Below, in pieces: positions 24,782 through 34,391 of a DNA stretch of 64,000 nt. Below the pieces are notes generated by a model. That model was not told the origin of the DNA and did no database searches. It was given only the letters and a program-made list of their open reading frames with translations. The translations under genes and the position numbers were made by a program. The stretch is taken from contig NZ_JACIEM010000003.1 of assembly GCF_014196845.1 (NCBI RefSeq), forward strand, positions 1 to 64,000, given 5' to 3'. This stretch comes from Aurantimonas endophytica (GTDB lineage Bacteria; Pseudomonadota; Alphaproteobacteria; Rhizobiales; Rhizobiaceae). The number at the start of each line of letters is the position of its first letter. Position 1 is the first letter of the stretch.

Positions 24782-26305
24782 ATGATTCAGATCAGCATCC
24801 CTGCCCTTCTTGTCGCTATACCTCTGCTGGCAGCCGCGCCGGCGGCGCAGGCGCAGACAATCCGGGCCGTGATGCAGACCAGTGACCACGGTCATATGAT
24901 CTACGACACGCTGTTTTCCCTCGACGAGACAGGGGCGCCGCAGCCGCAGATGGTGGGCGAGCATACGATTTCGACAGACAAGCTCGTTCACACCTTCACC
25001 CTGCGGGAGAACCTCGCATGGCACGACGGAAGACCCGTCACGGCCCAGGATGCAGTCTCATCAATCAAGCGATGGCTCGGCCGTGATGCGCTTGGTCTCC
25101 AGCTTGCAACGCTAATCCACGCCGTGGATGTGATGGACGAGCGAACGTTCGAGGTGCACCTTCACCGGCCGACCGAACTGCTCATCCAAGGTCTTGCCAA
25201 GCCGATCGACACGGCTCTGTACATCCTACCCACCGGGATTGCCGAAGCCGATCCCCAGGAAGCGATAACCGACTTTACAGGATCGGGACCTTTCGTGTTC
25301 CAGGAGACCGAGTGGCGCCCCGGCACGATCATGGTGTTCGAGAAAAACGAGGCTTACGTGCCGCGCCTCGAAGACGCATCGGGACTGGCGGGCGGAAAGG
25401 TCGTGAAGGTTGACCGGGTTGAGTGGATCACCATGCCGGACCCGCAACAGCAGGTGAACGCGCTCCTGAACGGCGAAATCGATTACGTCCAGATGCCGCT
25501 CATCGACCTCTTCCCGTTGCTGGAGCCCGATCCAGATGTCCAGCTGATCGAGACAGGCTGGCTTGCGGGGCAGTTGGCCTTTCGCTTCAACTGGCTGACG
25601 GAGCCGTTCGACGATCCCCAGATCCGCCAGGCGGCCTGGTACGCTCTGAACCAGTCGGACTTCCTGACATCTGCTATCGGCAATCCGGCGTACTACCGGG
25701 AGTGCAGATCCGTCTTCGCCTGCGGCACACCGTACGAGACAGAGGTCGGAATGGGCGGCCGCCTGCAGTCTGACTACGATAAGTCGAAGGAGCTCCTGGA
25801 CCAGGCGGGCTACGACGGCACACCGGTCATCATTCCGCAATTCACCGGTCTCGGGTCGAACGTCGGTCCGGTCGCTGAACTGTTGCTGGAGCGCGGCGGG
25901 TTCAACGTCGAGCTTGAATGGATGCAGGGAGAAGCATGGAGCGAGCGCGTGACACGAAAGCAGCCGGCGAGTGCGGGCGGCTGGAGCGCCGTGGTGCGCA
26001 CGCAGCGGGGGTCCAACATGCTGAACCCTCTGGACATCCCCATGCTCGACGCGAGCTGCGAGACCGCGCAGCCCGGCTGGCCCTGCGACAAGACCATCGA
26101 AGACCTGCGGACGCAGTTCCTTCAGGCGAGCAGCTTCGAGGAACGCAAGGCGCGGAGCGAGGCGCTGCAGCAGCGGGCAATCGAGATCTCCCCTTACGTT
26201 CCTCTTGGCCAGTACCACGTTCCAATCGGTGTCCGCACCTCATTGGAAGGCATCCTGCCTGCTCCGGTGCCGGTCTTCTGGAATATCTCGAAGAGCGAGG
26301 GTTGA
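24782..26305 (+). CDS. Peptide/nickel-type ABC transporter substrate-binding protein
   Basis: 507-aa precursor: signal peptide (ALLVAIPLLAAAPAAQAQ), then the SBP_bac_5 fold with the family pattern FTLRENLAWHDGRPVTAQDA and a C-terminal FEERKARSEALQQRAIEISP. It binds a peptide-like or other large solute in the periplasm and delivers it to the two permeases downstream. Two Cys pairs (ECRSVFACG and SCETAQPGWPC) are likely disulfides. Ligand not predictable. Confidence 0.92.
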   Translation: MIQISIPALLVAIPLLAAAPAAQAQTIRAVMQTSDHGHMIYDTLFSLDETGAPQPQMVGEHTISTDKLVHTFTLRENLAWHDGRPVTAQDAVSSIKRWLGRDALGLQLATLIHAVDVMDERTFEVHLHRPTELLIQGLAKPIDTALYILPTGIAEADPQEAITDFTGSGPFVFQETEWRPGTIMVFEKNEAYVPRLEDASGLAGGKVVKVDRVEWITMPDPQQQVNALLNGEIDYVQMPLIDLFPLLEPDPDVQLIETGWLAGQLAFRFNWLTEPFDDPQIRQAAWYALNQSDFLTSAIGNPAYYRECRSVFACGTPYETEVGMGGRLQSDYDKSKELLDQAGYDGTPVIIPQFTGLGSNVGPVAELLLERGGFNVELEWMQGEAWSERVTRKQPASAGGWSAVVRTQRGSNMLNPLDIPMLDASCETAQPGWPCDKTIEDLRTQFLQASSFEERKARSEALQQRAIEISPYVPLGQYHVPIGVRTSLEGILPAPVPVFWNISKSEG

Positions 26306-26337
26306 GCGATGTCGGCCGCTAAGAGGGTCCACATCCG

Positions 26338-27339
26338 GTGCTTGGCCGGTTCATGCTGACCCATGTCGTTCGTGGTGTGATGGCTGCCGTTCCCGTCGTG
26401 CTTGTCGTCGTCATCCTTGTTTTTCTTTTGGTGCGGATTGCCCCTGGTGATCCAGCCGAGCGTCTTGCGGCCCGTGACAGCTTCAGTCTCAGCGACAGCG
26501 CCGACGTGACCTCCCGCGCCTCGGCCAGCTCCGAGCGAGCTGCCGACGCGCGCGCGCGCATGGGGATCGACCAACCGGTCCATGTTCAGTTCGGGGAATG
26601 GGTCAGTTTGGTCATTCGCGGCGAGTTCGGCGAGAGCTTTGTCTATCGCCAGCCCGTCGCGACACTGGTTTGGCAGAGACTCGAGCCGAGCCTGTCGATT
26701 GCGCTATTCACGACCGTGCTATCGGTGGCAGTGGGGATTCCATTGGGTGCCATAGCAGCCTGGCAGGCGGGCAGACTGGTCGATCGCGCCGTGCTCGGCT
26801 TTTGCGCTCTTGGCCTCTCTCTGCCTGCGTTCGTCGCCGGTTATCTCCTGATTTACCTCTTCGCGATCAAGCTCGCTTGGCTGCCCGTGCAGGGTTACCG
26901 TCCACTCTCCGAAGGCGTGGGCACCTGGGCGTCCCACCTCTTGCTGCCCAGCCTGTCGCTAACGTTCCTGTTCGCGGCTCTTGCAGCCAGCATGACCCGG
27001 ATGGCTGTTCTGGGAGTTCTTCATGAAGACTATATCCGGACGGCCCGAGCGAAGGGACTGCCGGAATCGCTCGTGCTCTTTCGCCACGCGTTACCGAACG
27101 CAGCCAATCCGGTTCTGACGGTCATCGGAATCGGAATCGCGGTGCTGCTGGGTGGAGTCGTGGTTACCGAAAGCGTTTTCAACATTCCGGGCATCGGACG
27201 ATTGACGACCGATGCGGTACTTGCCGGCGACTACCCGGTCGTACAAGCCGTGGTCCTGCTCGCCGCGCTCGTCAATGTCGGCGTCAACCTTGCTATCGAC
27301 TTGGCGTACGGTCTCTTCGACCCTCGACTGCGCACATGA
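26338..27339 (+). CDS. ABC transporter permease, DppB type
   Basis: 333 aa, GTG start at 26338 (an ATG at 26353 is the alternative). Six hydrophobic segments: TM1 (VPVVLVVVILVFLLVRIAPG) followed by the family DPAERL; the EAA cytoplasmic loop is visible as YIRTARAKGLPESLVLFRHA, which contacts the ATPase. It starts 32 bases after the binding-protein gene and its stop overlaps the next gene by four bases. Confidence 0.93.
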   Translation: MLGRFMLTHVVRGVMAAVPVVLVVVILVFLLVRIAPGDPAERLAARDSFSLSDSADVTSRASASSERAADARARMGIDQPVHVQFGEWVSLVIRGEFGESFVYRQPVATLVWQRLEPSLSIALFTTVLSVAVGIPLGAIAAWQAGRLVDRAVLGFCALGLSLPAFVAGYLLIYLFAIKLAWLPVQGYRPLSEGVGTWASHLLLPSLSLTFLFAALAASMTRMAVLGVLHEDYIRTARAKGLPESLVLFRHALPNAANPVLTVIGIGIAVLLGGVVVTESVFNIPGIGRLTTDAVLAGDYPVVQAVVLLAALVNVGVNLAIDLAYGLFDPRLRT

Positions 27340-28229
27340 CGGCGTCAGCAGGCGAGAGGCGCTTCCGGCGCTTCCGGTCCGTTGGGCTCGGCGCGGGGAT
27401 GAGTGCCGTGTGGATCGCCCTCTTGATCCTGATTGCTGTCACCGCGCCCTGGCTGGGCACGAGTGACCCCCTGGCGATCAACCCCGCTATCCGCAATGTT
27501 GCTCCGGCAACCTGGGTGACTATCGCCGGTGTCGATGGCTCGCCAGTTTCTCGTTTGGCGCTTCTGGGCACAGACACGCTTGGCCGCGACCTCTTCAGCC
27601 GTGTCCTCTATGGCGCGAGGGTATCGCTCGCTGTGGGATTTTCAGTTGCCGCTCTAGCCTGCGCCGGAGGGCTCGCCATCGGCCTCCTCACTGGATGCGC
27701 CCGATGGGCTGACGCCCTGATCATGCGGATGATGGACGGCATCATGGCGATTCCTGGCGTACTCCTGGCGATTGCCTTCGTCGCCGCGTGGAGGCCGGGA
27801 TTGGTGACCGTCATCGTCGCTATCCTTATTCCAGAGATCCCACGCGTGGTTCGCCTCGTGCGGTCGGTCGTGCTGAAGGTTCAGGGGGAGCCCTATGTGG
27901 AGGCGGCGATCGCATCGGGAACCCGACCGCTCAAGATCATGACGCGGCACGTGATGCCGAGCACTGTGGCGCCACTGATCACTCAGGGCACCTTCGCCTG
28001 CGTCTCCGCCGTTCTTCTCGAAGCCACCCTCAGCTTTCTCGGCATCGGAGTACCGAGCGACATCCCCAGCTGGGGCAATATTATGGCAGACGGTCGGCAG
28101 TGGTTCCGGCTCCAGCCGCACGTAATCCTGTTTCCCGGGCTCCTCATCACGGCAACAGTGCTCGCGATCAGCAATCTGGGCGACGCTCTGCGCCACGCGT
28201 CGAGCCAAAACCTTCGGCGGCGAGGCTGA
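27336..28229 (+). CDS. ABC transporter permease, DppC type
   Basis: 297 aa with the N-terminal cytoplasmic stretch and TM1 (AVWIALLILIAVTAPWLG), the DppC hallmark LLGTDTLGRDLFSRVLYGAR, and the EAA loop (YVEAAIASGTRPLKIMTRHV). It pairs with the preceding DppB-type permease. The operon ends here: no ATP-binding gene follows, which is unusual because such systems need DppD and DppF. Confidence 0.93.
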   Translation: MTASAGERRFRRFRSVGLGAGMSAVWIALLILIAVTAPWLGTSDPLAINPAIRNVAPATWVTIAGVDGSPVSRLALLGTDTLGRDLFSRVLYGARVSLAVGFSVAALACAGGLAIGLLTGCARWADALIMRMMDGIMAIPGVLLAIAFVAAWRPGLVTVIVAILIPEIPRVVRLVRSVVLKVQGEPYVEAAIASGTRPLKIMTRHVMPSTVAPLITQGTFACVSAVLLEATLSFLGIGVPSDIPSWGNIMADGRQWFRLQPHVILFPGLLITATVLAISNLGDALRHASSQNLRRRG

Positions 28230-28411
28230 TGTTATTTCTGGATCATTACGAGTGGCTGAACCCGGGGGTCGTACGGGCTCGATGTCCGCTCTCGCCGAGA
28301 TATCATCCTGCCGTTGCGATCATTGCCGCCGGGTGAGCGAAGATATTACAATCAGTGCGGTTCGTAGTCGACCTGATCTGGCGCTCGACAGTGGTCACGC
28401 CAAAAGGCTGG

Positions 28412-28720
28412 CTATAGAAGCTGGACGGGCTGGGCGCGGATGACGATGCTCTCCTGCCGAAACCGGTGTTCCGAGTCGCGGCGATAGTTGTGCCACCACG
28501 CTTCGTCGAGCTCGCGCACCATGACTTCGAGGATGACAATCTCGTCCCGGCTGGTTGGGTCGCCCTCTTGCTTCCACCAACCTTCGGCGGGAGCGCGCGT
28601 ATACGCTGTCAGCCCGCCGAAGCGGCGGGTGAGCTCTTGGCTGACTGCCTGGAAGCTGTCTTGCGGCAGAGCGAACCCGTCATTGTCGTAGAGGGGAAGG
28701 AGAAGTTGAACGAGGTGCAT
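28412..28720 (-). CDS. Conserved hypothetical protein, ~100 aa
   Basis: 102 aa starting MHLVQLLLPLYDNDG, with RFGGLTAYTRAPAEGWWKQ, then VILEVMVRELDEAWWHNYR. This is a widespread family of soluble proteins of unknown function; the fold looks like a ferredoxin-like alpha/beta sandwich of the stress-responsive dimer type (inference). It is the last of a probable group of three reverse-strand genes with the SGNH hydrolase and epoxide-hydrolase-type gene. Confidence 0.75.
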   Translation of the reverse strand: MHLVQLLLPLYDNDGFALPQDSFQAVSQELTRRFGGLTAYTRAPAEGWWKQEGDPTSRDEIVILEVMVRELDEAWWHNYRRDSEHRFRQESIVIRAQPVQLL

Positions 28721-28768
28721 TTGCCTAGAAGGTCCTTCCCGTAAGCCAATCAGGGTGGAGACGGCAGC

Positions 28769-29404
28769 TCAACGGGCGAACACTTGCGACCGCCGCCGCG
28801 CGAAATCATGGTCCGCAACAAGAGCCGCAACCGCCCTTGCGATCTTCGCACCACCTCTAAAGGAGGGCTCGATCGGACTGGCGAAATTGGCGTCCTCATT
28901 GCAGAGCAGGCGCAGATCGATCAGCGGCAGGCCGTGCCTGAAGGCTGCTCGAGTGATGACGTCGTTAAAGATCGTCAAGGCAGTGGCGGCGAGCCTGCGA
29001 CGCTGTTGATCGGGAAAGCGCGCATCGTAAATCGTGCAGACAGATGTGAGCAGGTCCAGGCGCAGCACCGCGTGGAGCATTGCCCGGTAGTCCTGCTCAA
29101 ACTGCTCCCGAACGTCGCTGATCCTGTCGAGAACCTCGGCCACTGAACGTGCGCCCTCATCAAGAAGCCCCGCTTGACTGAGGGCGTCGTTTCCCCCGAC
29201 GCTGACGACGGGGTGGCTTGTATCCGGCTGGAGCCTTTGAAGCTGCCGCTCGACACCGGCCGTGACGGCGCCGTCGACGGCATTCAGTGTAGCACCCCAA
29301 CCCTGCGGCAGGTGCTCCCGCAACTGCTGCACGACGTCGGGTCCGCCCGCGACATAGGCGGCGTTGTCGAAGATGGAGTCGCCGAGAAGAACGACATGCT
29401 GCAT
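28769..29404 (-). CDS. SGNH/GDSL hydrolase
   Basis: 211 aa. Catalytic blocks are visible: GDSIFDN with the nucleophile Ser (block I), SVGGNDA with oxyanion Asn (block III), and a C-terminal SPIEPSFRGGAKIA where the usual D-x-x-H is not obvious, so the catalytic His must be supplied elsewhere or is replaced. No signal peptide, so it acts in the cytosol on an unknown ester. Confidence 0.82.
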   Translation of the reverse strand: MQHVVLLGDSIFDNAAYVAGGPDVVQQLREHLPQGWGATLNAVDGAVTAGVERQLQRLQPDTSHPVVSVGGNDALSQAGLLDEGARSVAEVLDRISDVREQFEQDYRAMLHAVLRLDLLTSVCTIYDARFPDQQRRRLAATALTIFNDVITRAAFRHGLPLIDLRLLCNEDANFASPIEPSFRGGAKIARAVAALVADHDFARRRSQVFAR

Positions 29405-29475
29405 GGCGAGCTCCGTTGATGCGTCAGCCGCCGAGGATCGATCGAGGGCCGTGACCCAAAGATCGTGTTCTCATC

Positions 29476-30333
29476 TCAGCCGTCCAGGAATGACACAAGC
29501 GCCGCGTTGACCGCTGCGGCCTCCTCCCGATGGACCCAGTGGGTCGCTATGTCGAAAGTCTCCAGATAGCCGTGGTCGCAGAAAGCTAGGCTGCGTTGGG
29601 CAAGGCCGAACTCCAGCGCCTGATCCTGCATGCCCCACAAGACTAGGGTCGGGGTCCCGATCCGCTCCTTCATGATCGGGCGGAAACGGAGGGCCCGGTA
29701 CCAGTTCAGCATGGCCGTGAGTGCACCCTGCTGCTCCCACGCACGCCGATAATCGGCCAGATCCTCGTTCGTGAAGGCATCCTGCCTGCTGGACCTCTCC
29801 AGCGCTCGGACCAGAATCGCAGAGCGACGCGCGCCTAAGATGATCTCGGGAAGCAATGGGAACTGGAAGAAGCCGGCATAGCTGCTGCGCAGCAACTGCG
29901 TCGGCGATCGCAATGCATAGGGGAACAGCGCCTCAGGATGCGGCGCATTCAGGATCACGAGTTTGTCGACCCGGTGAGGTAGTTTCGCCCCGGCCGCCCA
30001 GCCGACGATACCGCCCCAGTCATGGCCGACGAGGTGAAAGCGCTCATAGCCCAGTGCGTCAGCGAGACCGGCAACGTCGCCCACGAGCTTAGACAACCTG
30101 TACTCGCCAATGCCCTTGGGCTTGTCGCTGGTGTTGTAGCCTCTCTGGTCAGGGACAATGATCCGGAATCCGGCACAGGCAAGAGCCTCGAACTGATGGC
30201 GCCAGCCGAACCAGAAATCGGGAAAGCCGTGCAGGAGCATGACCGGCTTGCCTTTAGCCGGTCCGGCCTGGACCACGTGAAGCTGAATGCTTCCGACAGT
30301 GACAAACCGATGTTCGAGATCGAGCGAGATCAT
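29476..30333 (-). CDS. Alpha/beta hydrolase, epoxide hydrolase type
   Basis: 285 aa from the ATG at 30333. Oxyanion motif HGFPDFWFGW, nucleophile Asp in GHDWGG, and the epoxide-hydrolase-like pattern RIIVPDQRGYNTSDKP; the catalytic His is in THWVHREE. The cap domain is helical with Tyr residues that could polarise an epoxide. It would hydrolyse epoxides or related esters in the cytosol; haloalkane dehalogenase is less likely because the halide-binding residues are not seen. It lies 71 bases upstream of the SGNH gene in the same direction. Confidence 0.85.
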   Translation of the reverse strand: MISLDLEHRFVTVGSIQLHVVQAGPAKGKPVMLLHGFPDFWFGWRHQFEALACAGFRIIVPDQRGYNTSDKPKGIGEYRLSKLVGDVAGLADALGYERFHLVGHDWGGIVGWAAGAKLPHRVDKLVILNAPHPEALFPYALRSPTQLLRSSYAGFFQFPLLPEIILGARRSAILVRALERSSRQDAFTNEDLADYRRAWEQQGALTAMLNWYRALRFRPIMKERIGTPTLVLWGMQDQALEFGLAQRSLAFCDHGYLETFDIATHWVHREEAAAVNAALVSFLDG

Positions 30334-30605
30334 GGCCGTGCAACGCGGTTCTTGTAGAATAGATCCGATGCGACGAGCCGGGAGCTGACTCGACAGGGTC
30401 CAGACCGGGAGCCGGGGTGAGCCGTTACCCCTCCGCGCCAGGGAGCGCATTGGCGTGCCGTGGTTGGGCCGAAAGCAGAACGTCGGCTTTTAAGGCGATC
30501 CCGGTGAGAAAGCTGCCAATCGGCTTTCGACCCATGTCGGTCGATCAAGCGCAAACGGCAGATTTCCGCAAGCGGACCAGCCTGATGCCATCTTGAGGAG
30601 TTCGT

Positions 30606-32288
30606 TCAACGCCGATCGCGTGACGGGTCCTCGTTACCAGGCCCGCTTGGCTTGAACTTGCGCAGCGCACCGATCAGCCCATCGAACGTGTCGTAGGATC
30701 GCGCGTCATCGAGCGCGAATTCGGACAGATTGCGGACCCGTGTGACGATGGGATCGCCCGGCGCCCGGTAGTCGAGAATGATCGAGGCTTCGCGGGAGGC
30801 GTGGAGAACGACGAGCCTGTCGGCATCGTCCACGCGGTCGCGCCAGGGCGTCTCCCCGGCAGGAAAGCGGACGCGATCCGAGAGCTGGCCCAGCGTCGCG
30901 ATGTATTCCGCCGGGGCCAAAGCCTGGAACAGGTGAACCTCGCCGTCCATGCCGTGTCCTTCGTCGTTGCCGTCGACGAGCGGCCAGTCCAGGAACCCGA
31001 AGGCGACCCCGCCGCCGTTCCGGGCGCAAAGGATGGCCTTCAGCGTGTCCGGCAGTGGCAGGCCGATCCGAGCTTCCGTCTCGGCGATGAGTGCATCGTC
31101 CGCCCTTGCCTTCGGCTTTGCGGCACCCTCGGTCCTGGCGGCGACGTTGGCATAGCGATGCGCCTCGCCATTCCAGAACACGGCCGGGCGCGCGTCCGGC
31201 GGCAGCGAGGACAGGGGCGCGGTGCGGAAGTCCAGTCGGACGAACGAGCCGGCCTTCTCCGGAACCGGACGACGAAGCTGCTCAAAAAAGCTGTCGAAGT
31301 CGTCGAAGGCGACGTCCTTCAGGTTGCCGTTCCCGTCGAAGTCCACGAGGAGGACGCGCGGTTCGGGGCCAGCATCGTAATCGAGAAGCGTCATGTCGCC
31401 GTAGCGGGCCTGGAGGACGATCAGCCTCGAGGCGTCCGCCGGGATCTCGTCCGGATCATCAGTCCAGTCGTTGTAGTGCTCCTCGACCGTGCGCAGCTTT
31501 TCCAACGGAGCTAGGCTAGAGTAGTCGATCGAGAAGGCGCCGCGCCAGTCGTTGTGCGGCCAGGGTCGGGGTTTCGCCGGCACGTACATCTCGCCGACAT
31601 AGCCACCGTTGCTGATGCGGTAGAGCTGGCGCAACTCCTCCGGAAGGTGAACGCCGAAGCGCGTCTCGGTCTCCTCGATTTCGGCCGCCGTCGCGCCACG
31701 GGGCGGCTTCTCGAACAGGCGCCCCCTTCCCTCCATCGCCTCGTCCAGCGCATCCAACCGCCAGTGTCCGGGAGACAGGAAGAAGTTCGCCTTCGTTACA
31801 GGCGTCGGATCAACGCGAGGTGCATACTCGTCGTCGCCTGCAAAGGACTCAGCGGCCCTGGCGACGCCTTCCCGCAGCGTCGCGAGCGACGACCTTGGGC
31901 CATCCTCGCGCCGACTGATTTCGACCGAAAGGAGAAGGCAGGGCACCGTGATCGCGAGGGTTACAAGAATGTCAGTGCCAGTGAGCGGCACGATCTCCCG
32001 CGAACCGAACACGAACCGCGAGAGCCCGAGTCCGATCAGGTAAAGAACAGCAGCCACGGCCGCCTGAATGGGGAATGCGACGAGGGCGCTGAGCGTGATC
32101 GCTCGCACTCCCCCCGCGATCAAAGCGTGACGCCAGGATCGCCATCTGCCGAGCGCGTAGAGGACGGTGAGGATCGGCGCGGCGACCACGATCAGCCAAG
32201 GCGAACGGGATAACAATCCACTTGCCAGAAGAGAGGCGAGGACGAGAAGAGCCGTCCCGATCCGCAGCACGCGCGTTCGCTCGTCCAT
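30606..32288 (-). CDS. Membrane protein with two SMI1/KNR4 domains
   Basis: 560 aa. Four hydrophobic segments occupy residues 8-125, followed by two SMI1/KNR4 (SUKH) domains: the first with EIEETETRFGVHLPEELRQL and YRISNGGYVG, the second with IAETEARIGLPLPDTLKAIL and RNGGGVAFGF. SUKH domains are the commonest immunity proteins against polymorphic toxins and also occur as adaptors. The membrane part is unusual for an immunity protein. It is the last gene of a three-gene reverse operon with GAD-like and DUF1963 genes. No toxin gene is visible nearby. Confidence 0.8.
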   Translation of the reverse strand: MDERTRVLRIGTALLVLASLLASGLLSRSPWLIVVAAPILTVLYALGRWRSWRHALIAGGVRAITLSALVAFPIQAAVAAVLYLIGLGLSRFVFGSREIVPLTGTDILVTLAITVPCLLLSVEISRREDGPRSSLATLREGVARAAESFAGDDEYAPRVDPTPVTKANFFLSPGHWRLDALDEAMEGRGRLFEKPPRGATAAEIEETETRFGVHLPEELRQLYRISNGGYVGEMYVPAKPRPWPHNDWRGAFSIDYSSLAPLEKLRTVEEHYNDWTDDPDEIPADASRLIVLQARYGDMTLLDYDAGPEPRVLLVDFDGNGNLKDVAFDDFDSFFEQLRRPVPEKAGSFVRLDFRTAPLSSLPPDARPAVFWNGEAHRYANVAARTEGAAKPKARADDALIAETEARIGLPLPDTLKAILCARNGGGVAFGFLDWPLVDGNDEGHGMDGEVHLFQALAPAEYIATLGQLSDRVRFPAGETPWRDRVDDADRLVVLHASREASIILDYRAPGDPIVTRVRNLSEFALDDARSYDTFDGLIGALRKFKPSGPGNEDPSRDRR

Positions 32289-32404
32289 TTCACTTTCCCC
32301 GTTCGCCCGCGGAAGAAGGAAGGGCGAAGGCGGATAGGTTCAAGGTCAGCACCTTTCGGGTTCCCGAACGATGCGCGTCCGGTATCATGGAACGTGAACG
32401 CCCT

Positions 32405-33085
32405 TTAGCCAATCTGCCGAAGCGGCTCTACCTGGCCATCGGCGAGGATGCGGACGAAGGTCGGACGGTCGATCTGAGCCAGGATCGCGAAATGCTCGAG
32501 GGCCTTGACCCGCCGCACAGCGTCGATGTCGGCTTCGCCTCCGAGCATCAACGTGGGGAAGAAGCCATAGCACTCGTCGGTCTCCAGCGGCCCGAGGCGC
32601 GAGCGACAGCGTGCGTACAAGAGCTTGCGGTCCTTATCGAGAAAATCCATGTCGTGCTTTTCCCCGGCGAACAGGAAGGCCACAGCCCGGTCCTCATCGT
32701 CGATCCGCCGGCTCACGTCCTCCAGGACACGGCTGCGCAACCGAAGCTCCGGCAGGCTCAGGAACAACCGCTGGAATGTTTCGCTCCAGATGTAAAGTTC
32801 GCCGAACGCGCTATAGGCGACCACGTGGCAGCGGTCGGGGTCGAGTTCGGCATCCTTGCCGAAGGCAAGTTTCAGGACGCCTCGCATCTCGTCCGGCTGG
32901 CTGAGCCTGAGGAGCCCGCCCCAGAACTGACAGAGGCCGTAGCGCTCCCAGAACGTCAGGAGACCCTGCGGTACGCGACTCTGAAACGACTCGAGCTCGG
33001 AGGGCTCGAAGGGCCTTATGGACTCGGGCTCGCCAAATTTTTCGACGACGTACTGAAAGTCCTCGTGCATCGGCGGGTTCAACAT
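32405..33085 (-). CDS. GAD-like (DUF1851-type) immunity-family protein
   Basis: 226 aa. Starts MLNPPMHEDFQYVVEKFGEP, a typical GAD-like opening, with LLTFWERYGLCQFWGGLLRL; a second half (GPLETDECYGFFPTLMLGGE) corresponds to the DUF1851 part. The family is linked with T6SS or contact-toxin immunity. ATG 33070 is an alternative start; the longer frame to 33259 overlaps the DUF1963 gene. It is separated by 32 bases from that gene and by 116 bases from the SMI1 gene. Confidence 0.75.
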   Translation of the reverse strand: MLNPPMHEDFQYVVEKFGEPESIRPFEPSELESFQSRVPQGLLTFWERYGLCQFWGGLLRLSQPDEMRGVLKLAFGKDAELDPDRCHVVAYSAFGELYIWSETFQRLFLSLPELRLRSRVLEDVSRRIDDEDRAVAFLFAGEKHDMDFLDKDRKLLYARCRSRLGPLETDECYGFFPTLMLGGEADIDAVRRVKALEHFAILAQIDRPTFVRILADGQVEPLRQIG

Positions 33086-33117
33086 TTCTGCTGTTTCACG
33101 AATGACTCCCGACGACG

Positions 33118-34143
33118 TCAGGTCTGCTGGTACACGGCAACGACTCGTTCGAAGTGGCGTTCCTGAAGATCGTCCTTCCGGATCACGAAATAAACGGTTC
33201 CCTCGACGAACTCGGCCTGCATCCAGTCCCCGACATCGAGCTGAAGCAGGAGCGTCCATTCTGCCGCCTCGGCCTTGATGGCCGGGTATCGCTCCTTCCA
33301 GACCTCACGGGAGAGATGCTGCACCCCGAATTTCGAGACGACGACCGCCTCCAGGCGGGGATCGTCCTGCTCGGGTTGGGGGCTGCCGAGAAGTTGTTGC
33401 CTTCGCCAAAGTTCCCTGGTGTATCCGTCGTGGTGCGCCTCCAGCGCTTCCTCGTAATCCTCGCGGAAGGTCTCGGCTTCACCGTCCTTGTCCGCAGTGC
33501 CGGAAGATAAAAGCTCTTCGGACTCCAGTGCCGCCGGATGGGGCAGTCGCCACGTCGCGGCCAAGGTCATCGGGCGCCGGGGAGCGCCGTAGTTCGTCCC
33601 GCCCTTCCCGTCCGGCCGCAGGTCGCCCAGCTCATCGAGCTCGGAGCGCGCAGCCGCGGCAAGGTCGTCAGGCACGGTTGCCTGCGAGAGGTTCCCGGTC
33701 GGCGAGGTGTCCCAGATCACTCGAGCGCTGCGCGTACCGGTGTTCCAAGGACCCGTCGGGAAGTCGTAGAAGAACAGTAGGCGCCCGTCGGAAGGAAGGT
33801 TTGCTGCGACGTCGCCGAGCTTTGCCGCTTCACCCAGGTCGACCTGCGCGACGAACGCATAGGGCAGACCCATTTCGATGTGCGCAAGCATCTCCTGCCC
33901 CATCTCTGCGTTTGCCCGTCCCGTCAACTCGCGCGCGTCGGCAAGCGGCGTCGGACGGGGCCAAACGAATCCGGCCGGGACATCGGGAGTGCCACCGATC
34001 TGGCTGCCTTCGGCAACGGGGCCCTCAGGCCCGGCAGGCTTGAAAACAATGGCTGGCACCAAGGCCTCCACCACCTGTTCGAGACGCGGCGGATCGAATG
34101 CCTTCCCAAGCGCAGCCGCAGCTTCTGCAAGTCCGTCGAACAT
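33118..34143 (-). CDS. DUF1963 (YwqG-like) protein
   Basis: 341 aa from the ATG at 34143, which has a GGAG site (TAGGAGATACG). Family features: SQIGGTPDVPAGFVWPRP near residue 45, PYAFVAQVDLGE, GRLLFFYDF, and a C-terminal LLLQLDVGDWMQAEFVEGTVYF. DUF1963 proteins are frequent neighbours of polymorphic toxins and are thought to act as immunity proteins. First gene of the operon with the GAD-like and SMI1 genes. Confidence 0.85.
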   Translation of the reverse strand: MFDGLAEAAAALGKAFDPPRLEQVVEALVPAIVFKPAGPEGPVAEGSQIGGTPDVPAGFVWPRPTPLADARELTGRANAEMGQEMLAHIEMGLPYAFVAQVDLGEAAKLGDVAANLPSDGRLLFFYDFPTGPWNTGTRSARVIWDTSPTGNLSQATVPDDLAAAARSELDELGDLRPDGKGGTNYGAPRRPMTLAATWRLPHPAALESEELLSSGTADKDGEAETFREDYEEALEAHHDGYTRELWRRQQLLGSPQPEQDDPRLEAVVVSKFGVQHLSREVWKERYPAIKAEAAEWTLLLQLDVGDWMQAEFVEGTVYFVIRKDDLQERHFERVVAVYQQT

Positions 34144-34391
34144 CGTATCTCCTAGAGGTGACCGAGCTGAACCTGCTTCGACTCGTGCGGGCCAAATCGA
34201 CAATCCCTTCATAAGGTAGCAGGCTGCCGAAGGGCAGGCATCCTGCGGCCCAGCATCGCCATAAAAGCGGGTTTATGAGGTTCTCGAAAGAGGGATTCAT
34301 CTAGGCACCAGTCTCGGCAACAATGCGCCGATGGTTACTGGAAGAACTCGGTGCATTGGCGCCCTTTAGGCAGAATGGTCCCGACTTCTAG

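Noticed and set aside
25226-26218. 330-codon reverse frame within the ABC binding-protein gene
   Set aside because: Antisense shadow; the forward strand encodes a complete SBP_bac_5 protein.
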